From the IMG/VR virus record IMGVR_UViG_3300034096_000045, positions 1-35,833 of that record: a stretch of 35,833 bases of DNA. One strand, given 5' to 3'. How positions within the stretch are numbered: the first letter of the stretch is position 1; each line of letters opens with the position of its first letter. The position numbers and the translations under genes were made by a program. The notes under the pieces were generated by a model. That model was not told where the DNA came from. It saw only the letters and a list, made by a program, of their open reading frames with translations, and ran no database searches. Of the stretch, positions 7,948-13,970 are shown piece after piece. The stretch comes from a virus.

Positions 7948-8108
7948 TTAGGTTGCATCTCTCTGACATCTGCGAGGTTTTCTAGGTGGAAGGTGACGGC
8001 TTCTTTGATGAACTCGCTTGTGTTCATGCCACGCCGTTTCGCTTCTTTTCGGACTTGTTTGAGTAGTTTGTCATCACATCTGAATGACAGCATCGGATAT
8101 GTCTTCAC
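7944..8108 (-). CDS. ribbon-helix-helix (CopG/Arc-like) protein
   Basis: A small protein with a beta strand YPMLSFRCD followed by two helices, DKLLKQVRKEAKRRGMN and TSEFIKEAVTFHLENL, the ribbon-helix-helix arrangement of small DNA-binding regulators. I choose GTG at 8108 (54 residues), two bases after the stop of the previous ORF and about ten bases after GCAGG. ATG at 8093 and TTG at 8174 are alternatives. The stop overlaps the methyltransferase start by 4 nt. It may repress its own operon or the palindromic site upstream at 8568-8595; that link is inferred. Confidence 0.75.
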   Translation of the reverse strand: MKTYPMLSFRCDDKLLKQVRKEAKRRGMNTSEFIKEAVTFHLENLADVREMQPK

Positions 8109-8110
8109 TG

Positions 8111-8278
8111 TTAGAAACCTGCCAATACCATTTTGAAGTGGCTTTGAAACTGCTTTGTTGAAAACTCTGACCAATCAGGATGATCGCCTGTCTGATCCAT
8201 AAGTTGTATTAGATCTTCGGCTTGTTTGATGTCGCATCCAAGAACTTCTTGGATTGTCTTTAGTTGATATTTGCTCAT
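8111..8278 (-). CDS. small protein of unknown function (55 aa)
   Basis: A 55-residue ORF, beginning MSKYQLKTIQEVLGCDIKQA and ending FKMVLAGF, that sits between the RHH gene and the next small gene. A GGAG box precedes its ATG, and the RHH start follows the stop by two bases. The sequence is mixed, largely helical and soluble-looking. I do not recognise it. Its support comes from the ribosome-binding site, the packed operon context and the absence of any alternative ORF in this gap. Confidence 0.6.
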   Translation of the reverse strand: MSKYQLKTIQEVLGCDIKQAEDLIQLMDQTGDHPDWSEFSTKQFQSHFKMVLAGF

Positions 8279-8309
8279 TGTCTGTCTCCTTTATTGGTTT
8301 GTTTGGTTG

Positions 8310-8531
8310 TTAGTATCGGCAGGATTCGCAGATCGTGCCACCGTTGCAGTATTCGTTGCTGAGGTAGTTGACATCTTCTTGACTCATGATGCTCCACTTT
8401 GTCATTGATGTTGTGATTGTCTTGGCTTTTGGTCTCGCTTCGAGTATCGCTGATGCTTCAACTCCGATGTGCTTGTCGCATTCGCAGCGACCGTTGAGGT
8501 CGCTCCATATTCTCTGTGTTGCTGTCTTCAT
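8310..8531 (-). CDS. small cysteine-containing protein of unknown function
   Basis: 73 residues from ATG at 8531, which has a strong AAGGAGG ribosome-binding site. An N-terminal CECDKH motif (about residues 16-21) and a C-terminal YCNGG...CESCRY motif could coordinate zinc. It is the first gene after the operator-like palindrome and probable promoter at 8568-8603, so it may head the transcript that continues into the RHH, methylase and nuclease-like genes. Longer in-frame starts exist up to 8615 but would run across the promoter/operator, so I reject them. No family recognised. Confidence 0.65.
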   Translation of the reverse strand: MKTATQRIWSDLNGRCECDKHIGVEASAILEARPKAKTITTSMTKWSIMSQEDVNYLSNEYCNGGTICESCRY

Positions 8532-8567
8532 TTCTTTCCTCCTTGTTATGTAGGGCTTATTCCCTAT

Positions 8568-8595
8568 GTATGACAATGTAGTGGGTTTGTCATAC
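8568..8595. promoter_or_regulatory. perfect inverted repeat, operator candidate
   Basis: GTATGACAA at 8568-8576 is exactly complemented by TTGTCATAC at 8587-8595 around a 10-bp spacer. The centre-to-centre distance of 19 bp resembles operators for dimeric repressors. It overlaps the -10 element of a candidate minus-strand promoter and lies 37 bp upstream of a gene start, in an AT-rich gap. Confidence 0.7.
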
Positions 8596-8603
8596 AATTG
8601 CAA
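8575..8603 (-). promoter_or_regulatory. sigma70-like promoter candidate
   Basis: On the minus strand TTGCAA (8603-8598) is followed after 17 bp by TACATT (8580-8575), a partial match to both sigma70 boxes with ideal spacing. It would transcribe the genes from 8531 downward. The inverted repeat overlaps the -10 box and spacer, so a repressor bound there would block it. Confidence 0.45.
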
Positions 8604-8653
8604 GTCATTTGGCAAGATTCTTTGAAATGGCGTAAATTAGCCGTTTTATAGCC

Positions 8654-8911
8654 CTATTGCTCCTCATCTTGGTCAAATGGCGTGTCGTGGCTGTAGCCCA
8701 TGGTGGGATGGTTGGGTGAGCGTCGTGGTCGGCTGAGCCTGATACGAGGGTATTTGATGCCGTTGCGTAGTAGTTCGTGGTATGTGAGTGCTTCGAATGT
8801 GCGATCCATTCCGCCTTGGATTAGTGCGTCTGCTAATAGGTCGCAGCATTGCCGTTCTTTTTCTAGTTCGGATGTAAGTTTGATGAATAGTTCTTTTTCT
8901 TGTTTGTTCAT
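8654..8911 (-). CDS. small protein of unknown function (85 aa)
   Basis: 85 residues with a charged helical N-terminus (MNKQEKELFIKLTSELEKE), a cysteine pair, QCC, and a basic, proline-rich segment RLSRPRRSPNHP before an acidic end. The ATG is preceded by GGAG, and the spacer between the two is the motif ACCTGCAC seen in other leaders here. It ends before the promoter/operator region, so it is probably the last gene of the preceding transcript. No family recognised. Confidence 0.65.
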   Translation of the reverse strand: MNKQEKELFIKLTSELEKERQCCDLLADALIQGGMDRTFEALTYHELLRNGIKYPRIRLSRPRRSPNHPTMGYSHDTPFDQDEEQ

Positions 8912-8929
8912 GTGCAGGTCTCCTATTTC

Positions 8930-9175
8930 CTAATCGTCTTCGAGTAGCTGTCTTGCGATCCGAAGTTTCTCGGCAGCAGAAGCACTCTCCAATAGCCCGA
9001 TCGTAGTTGATGTGACCTGCTCAGGCGGGCATATCGTAAAAAACTTTTGTTCGGTCGTCACATAGTTCTGGATCGTGGCGACCAGCACATAGGCGGTGCA
9101 AACATTGTCGGCATCTACCTGTGATTCGATGAAGTATTTGATGCGGTCGTCAATCGGGTCTTCGCTCTCATTCAT
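8930..9175 (-). CDS. small protein of unknown function (81 aa)
   Basis: 81 residues, acidic at both ends (MNESEDPIDD and LLEDD), with a central hydrophobic helix VCTAYVLVATIQNYV and a second helix SASAAEKLRIARQL. The start overlaps the end of the 29-residue ORF upstream. I see no recognisable motif; the codon pattern, operon packing and lack of competing frames support it as real. Confidence 0.65.
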   Translation of the reverse strand: MNESEDPIDDRIKYFIESQVDADNVCTAYVLVATIQNYVTTEQKFFTICPPEQVTSTTIGLLESASAAEKLRIARQLLEDD

Positions 9176-9257
9176 CGTCGTCCTCTAGTTTCTCGCCGCA
9201 TACGGGTTTGCGTGGCAGGGTACGGATCGGTAGGCAGGCACAGAGTTTTGCTTTCAT
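9168..9257 (-). CDS. tiny cysteine-containing ORF (29 aa)
   Basis: A 29-codon ORF, MKAKLCACLPIRTLPRKPVC then GEKLEDDDE, fills the only gap between two neighbours. Its ATG overlaps the upstream stop (ATGA), and its own stop overlaps the downstream gene by 8 nt. The CxC...C pattern might bind a metal with a partner. Evidence is positional only; it could be spurious, its translation serving just to couple the flanking genes. Confidence 0.4.
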   Translation of the reverse strand: MKAKLCACLPIRTLPRKPVCGEKLEDDDE

Positions 9258-9571
9258 CGTTCCGCCACGGTGCGTGGGAACGGCAGGTCGTTGTAGGCCT
9301 GGTTGAGTAAGCCGAGATAGCCGAGTGCATCAGCGAGCGAATCGTGGTGGAGTCGGTTCTTGTCAAGGTTGGTGCGGAGTCGTGCCATCTTGACTGACAC
9401 CATGAACAGGAGTGCGTCGGCGAGGCTGAGTTTGATGCCGGTCAGTCCTTCGAAGATGTGGATGACTTTGCTGTAGTCGTCTACGACGTTGCCGTAGTCG
9501 TTGTTGCGTGGTCCTGTGACGAGTTGGTGTGCTTCGAGCAGGATGTCTGCTCCGACTGATTCTGTTTTCAT
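9254..9571 (-). CDS. DUF6378-like phage protein
   Basis: 105 residues. The N-terminal pattern ILLEAHQLVTGPRNNDYGNV followed by a long helical region (SLADALLFMVSVKMARL, then a DKNRLHHDSLADALGYLGLL segment) matches the layout I associate with the phage DUF6378 family: an EAxxLVxGpRxxdYG start and a DSLxDxxGY segment. Such all-helical proteins resemble MazG/dUTPase-type nucleotide folds, but no catalytic set is evident and the function is unknown. It lies in the small-gene run and overlaps the next upstream gene by 4 nt. Confidence 0.75.
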   Translation of the reverse strand: MKTESVGADILLEAHQLVTGPRNNDYGNVVDDYSKVIHIFEGLTGIKLSLADALLFMVSVKMARLRTNLDKNRLHHDSLADALGYLGLLNQAYNDLPFPRTVAER

Positions 9572-9756
9572 TGTGTCTCCTTGCAGATTTCATATTTGGA
9601 TTGGCTGAATGCGAGTAGCCGTCCGTTGGGTTCTATGCCGACCCATGTCGGTGCGTCTGGGTCACAGAGGCATCCTGCGATGCGGCGTGTGTCAAGTCGG
9701 ACTTCACCGCCGCACAGTTGACAGACGATGTATGTGTCGAGTCCGATCGTGATCAC
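9568..9756 (-). CDS. small zinc-ribbon-like protein
   Basis: 62 residues with CQLCGGEV at about 12-19 and a second pair CLCDPDAP at about 29-36, a treble-clef or zinc-ribbon spacing, followed by WVGIEPNGRLLAFS and a basic tail. It overlaps both neighbours by 4 nt. The fold would suit nucleic-acid or protein binding; no specific family is recognised. Confidence 0.65.
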   Translation of the reverse strand: MITIGLDTYIVCQLCGGEVRLDTRRIAGCLCDPDAPTWVGIEPNGRLLAFSQSKYEICKETQ

Positions 9757-9977
9757 AGTTCAACACCTTGTGCGATGTAGACGCGCAGACGGCTGACCGT
9801 CGCGTGTGCTTCACGCAGATGGGTCTTGGTCGCTTCAAGTTCTTGATGTAGTGATTCGGCTGCGTCAACTGCGTTGTCACGTTGTTCGGTGACACGTTCG
9901 AGTGCGACCGATAGTTCGGCGACACGGGTTTGCAACTCGACTATCTCTTGGCTCATCGCGTATGTATCGCCGGTCAT
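9753..9977 (-). CDS. short coiled-coil protein
   Basis: 74 residues that are nearly all one heptad-patterned helix: EIVELQTRVAELSVALERVT, then QRDNAVDAAESLHQELEATK and a further helix to VSRLRVYIAQG. It probably forms a dimeric coiled coil. ATG at 9977 overlaps the stop of the 43-residue gene (ATGA); a second in-frame ATG lies at residue 8. Function unknown. Confidence 0.65.
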   Translation of the reverse strand: MTGDTYAMSQEIVELQTRVAELSVALERVTEQRDNAVDAAESLHQELEATKTHLREAHATVSRLRVYIAQGVEL

Positions 9978-10105
9978 TTCTTGCTCCTTCTGTCTAGTTC
10001 TTGTTTGAGTGCTGCTATTACTTCAAAGAGTCGATCTTGTTCACCGACACCGACGAATTGTTTTTCAAGGAACGCGATTGCGTCTTGTATATCTTTCTTA
10101 GTCAT
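9974..10105 (-). CDS. small helical protein (43 aa)
   Basis: A 43-residue ORF, MTKKDIQDAIAFLEKQFVGV then GEQDRLFEVIAALKQELDRRSKK. It has an excellent ribosome-binding site (GGAGGT 4 nt before the ATG) and overlaps the next gene by ATGA. Two amphipathic helices flank a glycine turn. Small acidic/basic helical proteins of this kind are common in early phage operons; no function can be assigned. Confidence 0.7.
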   Translation of the reverse strand: MTKKDIQDAIAFLEKQFVGVGEQDRLFEVIAALKQELDRRSKK

Positions 10106-10129
10106 CTTGACCTCCGCTGGTTGGAACAA

Positions 10130-10171
10130 GAACCTTACTCTGCGTGTCCCTAGTGACGCAAAGTAAGGTTC
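10130..10171. terminator. strong 16-bp hairpin between operons
   Basis: Left arm 10130-10145 and right arm 10156-10171 pair over 16 positions with one G-U, around a 10-nt loop. It separates the stop of the ssDNA-binding-like gene (10188) from the start of the next gene (10105). There is no U-run after the stem in the minus-strand direction, so it may be an attenuator or RNA-stabilising hairpin rather than a classic terminator. Confidence 0.55.
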
Positions 10172-10187
10172 CAGTCCTATTGACTAC

Positions 10188-10586
10188 CTACCAACGGTCG
10201 TCGGTTGCAACCTTTTCTACCTTTGCCGCGAACAGCTTCGGTGCGTTGAACCCTGCCTTCTTTTCACCATCAGCCGAGTATTTGACCGAGATTTTGTTGC
10301 CGGTCAACTCTGTGACTGATGCTTGCTTCGCTGCTTCACGGATCGCGGTGATCATCGCACCACGCGCCCAAAGATTTGCGTCGCCTTCTTTTTCGGTTTT
10401 GATTGTGATGACATACACGAAACGTGGATCACCATTCGGCCATGTCTTAGCGACACCGGCTGGATCTCGGTCTTCCAATTTCTTGACGTCTGTGACGATG
10501 CCTGAGTGGACATCGCCGATCTTCTCGAACTTCAAACTTGGCAGTTTGGGTCCGCCTCCTGCTAGGAGATCTTGTTCATCTGACAT
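10188..10586 (-). CDS. possible single-stranded-DNA-binding-like protein
   Basis: 132 residues. After an acidic N-terminus (MSDEQDLL) come beta-rich segments: GDVHSGIVTDVKKLEDRDP, RFVYVITIKTE, a helix AMITAIREAAKQA, NKISVKYSADGEKK and LFAAKVEKV. The strand-helix-strand pattern and setting with RecB-like, resolvase and primase genes suggest an OB-fold ssDNA-binding protein of the kind phages use in place of SSB, but no diagnostic motif proves this. Start ATG 10586 overlaps the upstream gene by 11 nt. A strong hairpin follows its stop. Confidence 0.55.
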   Translation of the reverse strand: MSDEQDLLAGGGPKLPSLKFEKIGDVHSGIVTDVKKLEDRDPAGVAKTWPNGDPRFVYVITIKTEKEGDANLWARGAMITAIREAAKQASVTELTGNKISVKYSADGEKKAGFNAPKLFAAKVEKVATDDRW

Positions 10587-11022
10587 TGCTTACCTCATTT
10601 TCTTTGCTTGGGAATCCGAAGGAGTCCGTTGATATGTTCCATACGATGTCTTGTTCATCCCAACGTATTGCGCGACACAGAACAGCGAACTGTTCTGCAC
10701 ACGCCGCGTCAAGATGCCCTACGGCACCGCCTGCCGTTTTGAATAACACACCCTGAATCAAGTGGCAGAGACTCGTGATCAGGAGTTCGTCGCAGTTATC
10801 GGACATGATGAGGTCAACTAGACCTCGTCCTATCTGGTATCTGCGATGCGATTTGAGTTGATCTAGTGAGATCGAGTGACCATATTCGTTGCATTCGGTC
10901 GCGATCTTTTTCAGCATTGCCCGCTGGTGCGGGCGAAGCGAGTCAAAATCTGTTTGGAGTTGGAGTACGCAGGTTCGGTCTACGCCGGTGTCGTATGTTC
11001 GGCCTTCGAATATGTCGGTCAT
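10576..11022 (-). CDS. protein of unknown function in recombination module
   Basis: 148 residues, soluble and mostly helical, with several cysteines (TCVLQL, ATECNEY, DNCDELL, ACAEQF) but no metal-binding spacing I recognise. It overlaps the RecB-like gene by ATGA and the ssDNA-binding-like gene by 11 nt, so the three are probably made together. The N-terminus (DIFEGRTYDTGVDRTCVLQL) is beta-like and the middle helical. No family assigned. Confidence 0.7.
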   Translation of the reverse strand: MTDIFEGRTYDTGVDRTCVLQLQTDFDSLRPHQRAMLKKIATECNEYGHSISLDQLKSHRRYQIGRGLVDLIMSDNCDELLITSLCHLIQGVLFKTAGGAVGHLDAACAEQFAVLCRAIRWDEQDIVWNISTDSFGFPSKENEVSNVR

Positions 11023-12068
11023 TTCTTCGCCTTCTTGCGTGTCAGTTTCAACGCTGGGTCTGTCTCAAAGAATTGGACATCGTTCTCGGCTTCGAGCAAG
11101 CCAACAATCTTGATGAGTAGGTCTATTTGCTCGTTATCGGCTTCACCGAGTTTCGGCACATCGACAGGCCAGAGTGAACGCAACATCTTCTGTGCCTTGT
11201 CTGGTAGGTGTTTGATTCGTGCTGTCATCCAGTCACGGCGTTTGTCAAGACTTGGTTCTAGTTGAATAATTTTGGCTGATTCGAATCGTTCGTGTAGGTC
11301 GTTGCGTTTACGCCAAGCACGAACATCAAGCGCAAGTTTCAATCCTTCACGACCAGCGTTGAGGTCTACCCAATAGAGGTCGCAGCGTCCTTCGCCTGCT
11401 GGTAGATGGAACACGATTGCTCGGTCCTTCTCAATCATTGGCAGGCTTGTGCGTTCAGCGGTCTGATAGTTGTAGATGTGTTGAGCGTCGGCGTATGCAG
11501 CCAACTGGATTGCGATTGCCCGCCACGAGTAGGTGAGATCGGTGCCAGTTTTCAAGTCGGCGATGTACATTCGGCCATTGACTTCTACGATGCGATCTAA
11601 TGTGCCGGCATATTCGGATTCGTCGTTGATGACTACCGACTCGATGTAGTTCGGCATGATATGAACACCATACTTTTGCAAGGTTGATACATAGGCGTCA
11701 AGGTCTGCTTGCAAGCCTGGGAGGATTGCTGGTTTCTTGCCTAAGTCAATTAGTTCGGTTAGTGAGTGAAGTGCTGTGCCGAGGTTCGCTCGATGACTGC
11801 CACCGCCTGCGGTGATTGCTTCTTCAGCAATTTTGTTGAGCGCGTTCTTGTCGTCAAGTTTTGTGGATGCTTGCGCAAGTAGGTCGGAGCGTTGGATGAG
11901 TCCTGTGATGACCATTCTGTTCGCCCACGATTTGAGTGCAGCTTCGTCGTCTGGTGCTTTGGCGATTGTGGTGACACGGGTGTAGCCGCGTTGTTTGCCG
12001 TTTGGTGTTGTGACGAGGTATCGACCCCACCGATCTTTCGGTGCTTCTTGTCGTGTTTCTTCAAGCAT
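11019..12068 (-). CDS. RecB/Cas4-like PD-(D/E)XK exonuclease
   Basis: 349 residues. The nuclease signature is complete: the GTALHSLTE helix with H101, YAGTLDRIV with D158, YIADLKTG with D171-x-K173, and QLAAYADA (Q188) as the RecB-family motif QxxxY. These residues form the metal site of RecB/Cas4-type 5'-3' or lambda-exonuclease-like enzymes. It likely works in recombination or DNA processing with the resolvase-like and ssDNA-binding-like proteins encoded alongside. AAGGAG precedes ATG 12068, and the spacer between them is the leader motif CCTGCAC. Confidence 0.88.
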   Translation of the reverse strand: MLEETRQEAPKDRWGRYLVTTPNGKQRGYTRVTTIAKAPDDEAALKSWANRMVITGLIQRSDLLAQASTKLDDKNALNKIAEEAITAGGGSHRANLGTALHSLTELIDLGKKPAILPGLQADLDAYVSTLQKYGVHIMPNYIESVVINDESEYAGTLDRIVEVNGRMYIADLKTGTDLTYSWRAIAIQLAAYADAQHIYNYQTAERTSLPMIEKDRAIVFHLPAGEGRCDLYWVDLNAGREGLKLALDVRAWRKRNDLHERFESAKIIQLEPSLDKRRDWMTARIKHLPDKAQKMLRSLWPVDVPKLGEADNEQIDLLIKIVGLLEAENDVQFFETDPALKLTRKKAKK

Positions 12069-12110
12069 GTGCAGGCTCCTTGTTTTCTTGGGAATCTATG
12101 TCGGTGTCAA

Positions 12111-12488
12111 CTATATCGGATCGGTGTTCGCGGAAGCGGGACCATCAACAATGTTTTTGTAGGCGTTCCAAAGTTTAAGAAACTCGGTCATTGTCATGAT
12201 CGCATACCAAGTGTCCACTTCGACTGCGCCTTGTTTCTTCACGGCACAAACACCGTGATTCGTGCCACGGTTCTTTTGCTCGATCTCTAGTTCTTTCAAC
12301 CAGCATCCGATGTCGTGTCGGCGTTGGTCTTTGACTTCTACGGTTAGATCTTCGACGCCGTCTATGTCGCCGCGATCATCTGTCCAGCCTGACCTTGATC
12401 GTTCAGCTCTTGGATGTCCGTGGTCTTGGAAGAACTTCGCCACCATCAATTCGGCGCGCGTACCTTTTCTTCGTTGTGGATTTGACAT
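12111..12488 (-). CDS. PD-(D/E)XK resolvase-like nuclease
   Basis: 125 residues from ATG at 12488 (AGGA before it; a further in-frame start lies at 12533). The core RKGTRAELMVAKFFQDHG, RSRSGWTDDRGDIDGV and LTVEVKDQRR supplies E, D and E-x-K residues typical of Holliday-junction-resolvase-like PD-(D/E)XK nucleases. It may cleave branched DNA before packaging. The gene overlaps the 3' end of the whiB gene by 86 nt out of frame, and because the conserved core begins inside this overlap the overlap must be genuine on this side. Confidence 0.78.
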   Translation of the reverse strand: MSNPQRRKGTRAELMVAKFFQDHGHPRAERSRSGWTDDRGDIDGVEDLTVEVKDQRRHDIGCWLKELEIEQKNRGTNHGVCAVKKQGAVEVDTWYAIMTMTEFLKLWNAYKNIVDGPASANTDPI

Positions 12489-12777
12489 GAGTTCCTGCTC
12501 TCCTTCGTCGTCGGATTTCGTTCCTTCGTTCAACTGTTGTCAGTCCGCCCCACACGCCGACACAATCGTTCGCTATCGCAAAGTCTAGACACTTTTGACG
12601 CACCACGCAGATGTCGCAAAGTTTCTTCGCTTCACGCACCGCATGCAAATATCTTTCGTGGAAGAAGATGTCGGTGCCTTCGCCTCGACATGTTCCGTAT
12701 TGTTGCCATTCTGGTCGGAGTAGTTCAAATACATTCTTGGACTCCGACCAGACGTCAACGATTCCGTAGTCGGCCAT
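12403..12777 (-). CDS. whiB: WhiB-family transcription regulator
   Basis: 124 residues with the WhiB signature: Cys30, Cys54, Cys57 and Cys63 (C-x23-C-x2-C-x5-C) to hold a [4Fe-4S] cluster, then the GVWGG turn (74-78) and a basic C-terminal tail RRRRRAG for DNA contact. WhiB proteins exist only in Actinobacteria and their phages and bind the host sigma factor region 4 to redirect transcription. A phage copy probably modulates host or early phage promoters, as WhiB-like TM4 gp49 does. The start overlaps the upstream stop (TAATG), and its 3' end overlaps the resolvase-like gene. Confidence 0.93.
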   Translation of the reverse strand: MADYGIVDVWSESKNVFELLRPEWQQYGTCRGEGTDIFFHERYLHAVREAKKLCDICVVRQKCLDFAIANDCVGVWGGLTTVERRNEIRRRRRAGTHVKSTTKKRYARRIDGGEVLPRPRTSKS

Positions 12778-12959
12778 TATTTGATTTCTTTAGTCCAGCG
12801 ACGAACATGGAACATTGCATAGAAGTTGACAACTGCATAGATGAATATCTCTACGCCGTTCGCCGGACTTTCTTGCGGCAACCTTGGCATGAATAACAGC
12901 ATCATCCATCCCACGATTATGAACGCCAATGTGAACATTATTTTCTCTTGCGGTTTCAT
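12777..12959 (-). CDS. small membrane protein
   Basis: 60 residues with two hydrophobic segments, IMFTLAFIIVGWMMLLFM (about 7-24) and VEIFIYAVVNFYAMF (about 36-50), and a basic C-terminus RRWTKEIK. A strong AAGGAGG precedes the ATG. It sits just after the lysozyme-like gene and ahead of whiB, with whose start its stop overlaps. It might be an extra holin or spanin-like component of the lysis module or an early membrane protein; the sequence does not decide. Confidence 0.7.
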   Translation of the reverse strand: MKPQEKIMFTLAFIIVGWMMLLFMPRLPQESPANGVEIFIYAVVNFYAMFHVRRWTKEIK

Positions 12960-13004
12960 TTTTCCTCCTTGGTTTAGTAACTTGCCTGTATCAGTTATAG
13001 GACA

Positions 13005-13577
13005 TTACGGCACAGATGTGGTGGATGCTTTGCAAACCCGCCAATTACAAGGATTCCACGGCTCGAAGCCTGAGATTCGGTACAGCACCAGCCCAGCCTT
13101 CAAGTTGGTGAGCGGGTCGAGTAGTGGTTCTTGAGTGCAGATGTTCATCTCTCGGCACACCGCAGCCCACTTGTTCCGAGACTTGTCATAGTTGACGCCG
13201 TTGATCTGCAACAAGCCTGTATCGGAACGATGGTTCCATTCGGATACACCTGTGATGTTGCAGTCTTTGTCGACGATGTCTCCACCTTTTCGGTTTGGGC
13301 AGGCTCCGCTTTCGCGTAGCACCAGTTCGGTCAATTTCGGTATCGCATGGTCAGGCCAGCCTGCTTGCTTGGCGAGTGACGGTAGCCAGGACACGTCTCC
13401 GTGGCGAAATCTGATGGGTTGGATTGGGTCGAGCCTGTCAGCGACTGGTGGTTGCCAGAGTGGCTGTAATGCGTTTACAGCGTCGCTGGTGCGGGCTGGT
13501 GCGGAGGCTGCCTGTGCTATGCCGAGGCTCATGGTCAGTGTGGCGAGTGTTGCCATGATTGCGGAGAGTATGCGCAT
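13005..13577 (-). CDS. secreted lysozyme/transglycosylase-like protein
   Basis: 190 residues. A signal peptide (MRILSAIMATLATLTMSLGI, cut near residue 23-26) is followed by a lysozyme-like fold: LVLRESG with probable catalytic Glu89, NHRSDTGLLQINGVNYDKSR (GLLQIN 121-126), then the helix LTNLKAGLVLYRISGFEPWN. Six cysteines (93, 106, 141, 147, 177, 182) could form three disulfides, fitting an exported enzyme. It probably cleaves the glycan strand of peptidoglycan at lysis or infection. The ribosome-binding site is AAAGGA. The leader contains the anti-Shine-Dalgarno-like hairpin described below. Confidence 0.85.
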   Translation of the reverse strand: MRILSAIMATLATLTMSLGIAQAASAPARTSDAVNALQPLWQPPVADRLDPIQPIRFRHGDVSWLPSLAKQAGWPDHAIPKLTELVLRESGACPNRKGGDIVDKDCNITGVSEWNHRSDTGLLQINGVNYDKSRNKWAAVCREMNICTQEPLLDPLTNLKAGLVLYRISGFEPWNPCNWRVCKASTTSVP

Positions 13578-13607
13578 CGTGGTCCTTTCGATATGTGCAG
13601 GTCATGA

Positions 13608-13637
13608 CGCAACTCAGAAGGAGGTGACTGAGTTGCG
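13608..13637 (-). ncRNA. hairpin displaying an anti-Shine-Dalgarno loop
   Basis: In the minus-strand transcript CGCAACTCAG (13637-13628) pairs perfectly with CTGAGTTGCG (13617-13608). The 10-nt loop between them, TCACCTCCTT, is identical to the conserved 3' end of bacterial 16S rRNA that recognises ribosome-binding sites. It lies 30 nt before the lysozyme-like start codon, in a 129-bp gap. A TAGGGT -10-like box at 13654-13649 would start an RNA a few nucleotides before the stem. It is either a regulatory leader element or a separate small RNA; function is inferred. Confidence 0.5.
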
Positions 13638-13648
13638 GTGCTACATCA

Positions 13649-13654
13649 ACCCTA
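13649..13654 (-). promoter_or_regulatory. -10-like element upstream of the anti-SD hairpin
   Basis: TAGGGT on the minus strand fits the actinobacterial TANNNT -10 consensus. TTGAAA at 13674-13669 lies 14 bp further upstream, too close for a standard -35 box. Flanking GGTGC and GCACC could instead pair, making this part of a longer RNA structure; the two readings are alternatives. Confidence 0.3.
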
Positions 13655-13706
13655 GTGGGGAGCGCACCTTTCAACCTTAGCCGATGGCACCCGATTTTCG
13701 CTAGTT

Positions 13707-13970
13707 TTAGCGGTCTTGGGAATTAATTTCTAGATCCATCAACACTTTGATACTGACAACCATCTTCACAGGTATGTGCAGAACGTGGTCAATGTTGTCT
13801 TCGTTGCGTGACTGGTAGATGGTGACGTGGTCAGGTTTACCGCCATCGGATGTGGCGAGCAGGAAGCCGACTGTTTGGACGATGGCTGGGTCGAGGTCTA
13901 GGTCTTTGATATTGACCCATGATTCGGATCCGCTGTGCGCATCATGCCAGGTGACGAGTACGGCGGTCAC
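13707..13970 (-). CDS. small phage protein of unknown function (87 aa)
   Basis: 87 residues starting at GTG 13970, which overlaps the upstream stop (GTGA). Motifs TAVLVTWHDAHSGSESWVNI and HVLHIPVKMVVSIKVL recall a small beta-rich protein type seen next to lysis genes in many phages: a WxDAH start and an IPxxMV end around a short ATSDGG turn. Its role is unknown. The anti-SD hairpin and probable promoter follow its stop. Confidence 0.65.
   Translation of the reverse strand: MTAVLVTWHDAHSGSESWVNIKDLDLDPAIVQTVGFLLATSDGGKPDHVTIYQSRNEDNIDHVLHIPVKMVVSIKVLMDLEINSQDR

Noticed and set aside
7115-7951. 278-codon plus-strand ORF
   Set aside because: Antisense to the cytosine methyltransferase, which has complete motifs on the minus strand.
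13631-13680. Plus-strand peptide after AAGGAGGTGA
   Set aside because: A TTG-started 15-codon ORF would be the only plus-strand gene in the window. I favour the hairpin interpretation but keep this as the main alternative.
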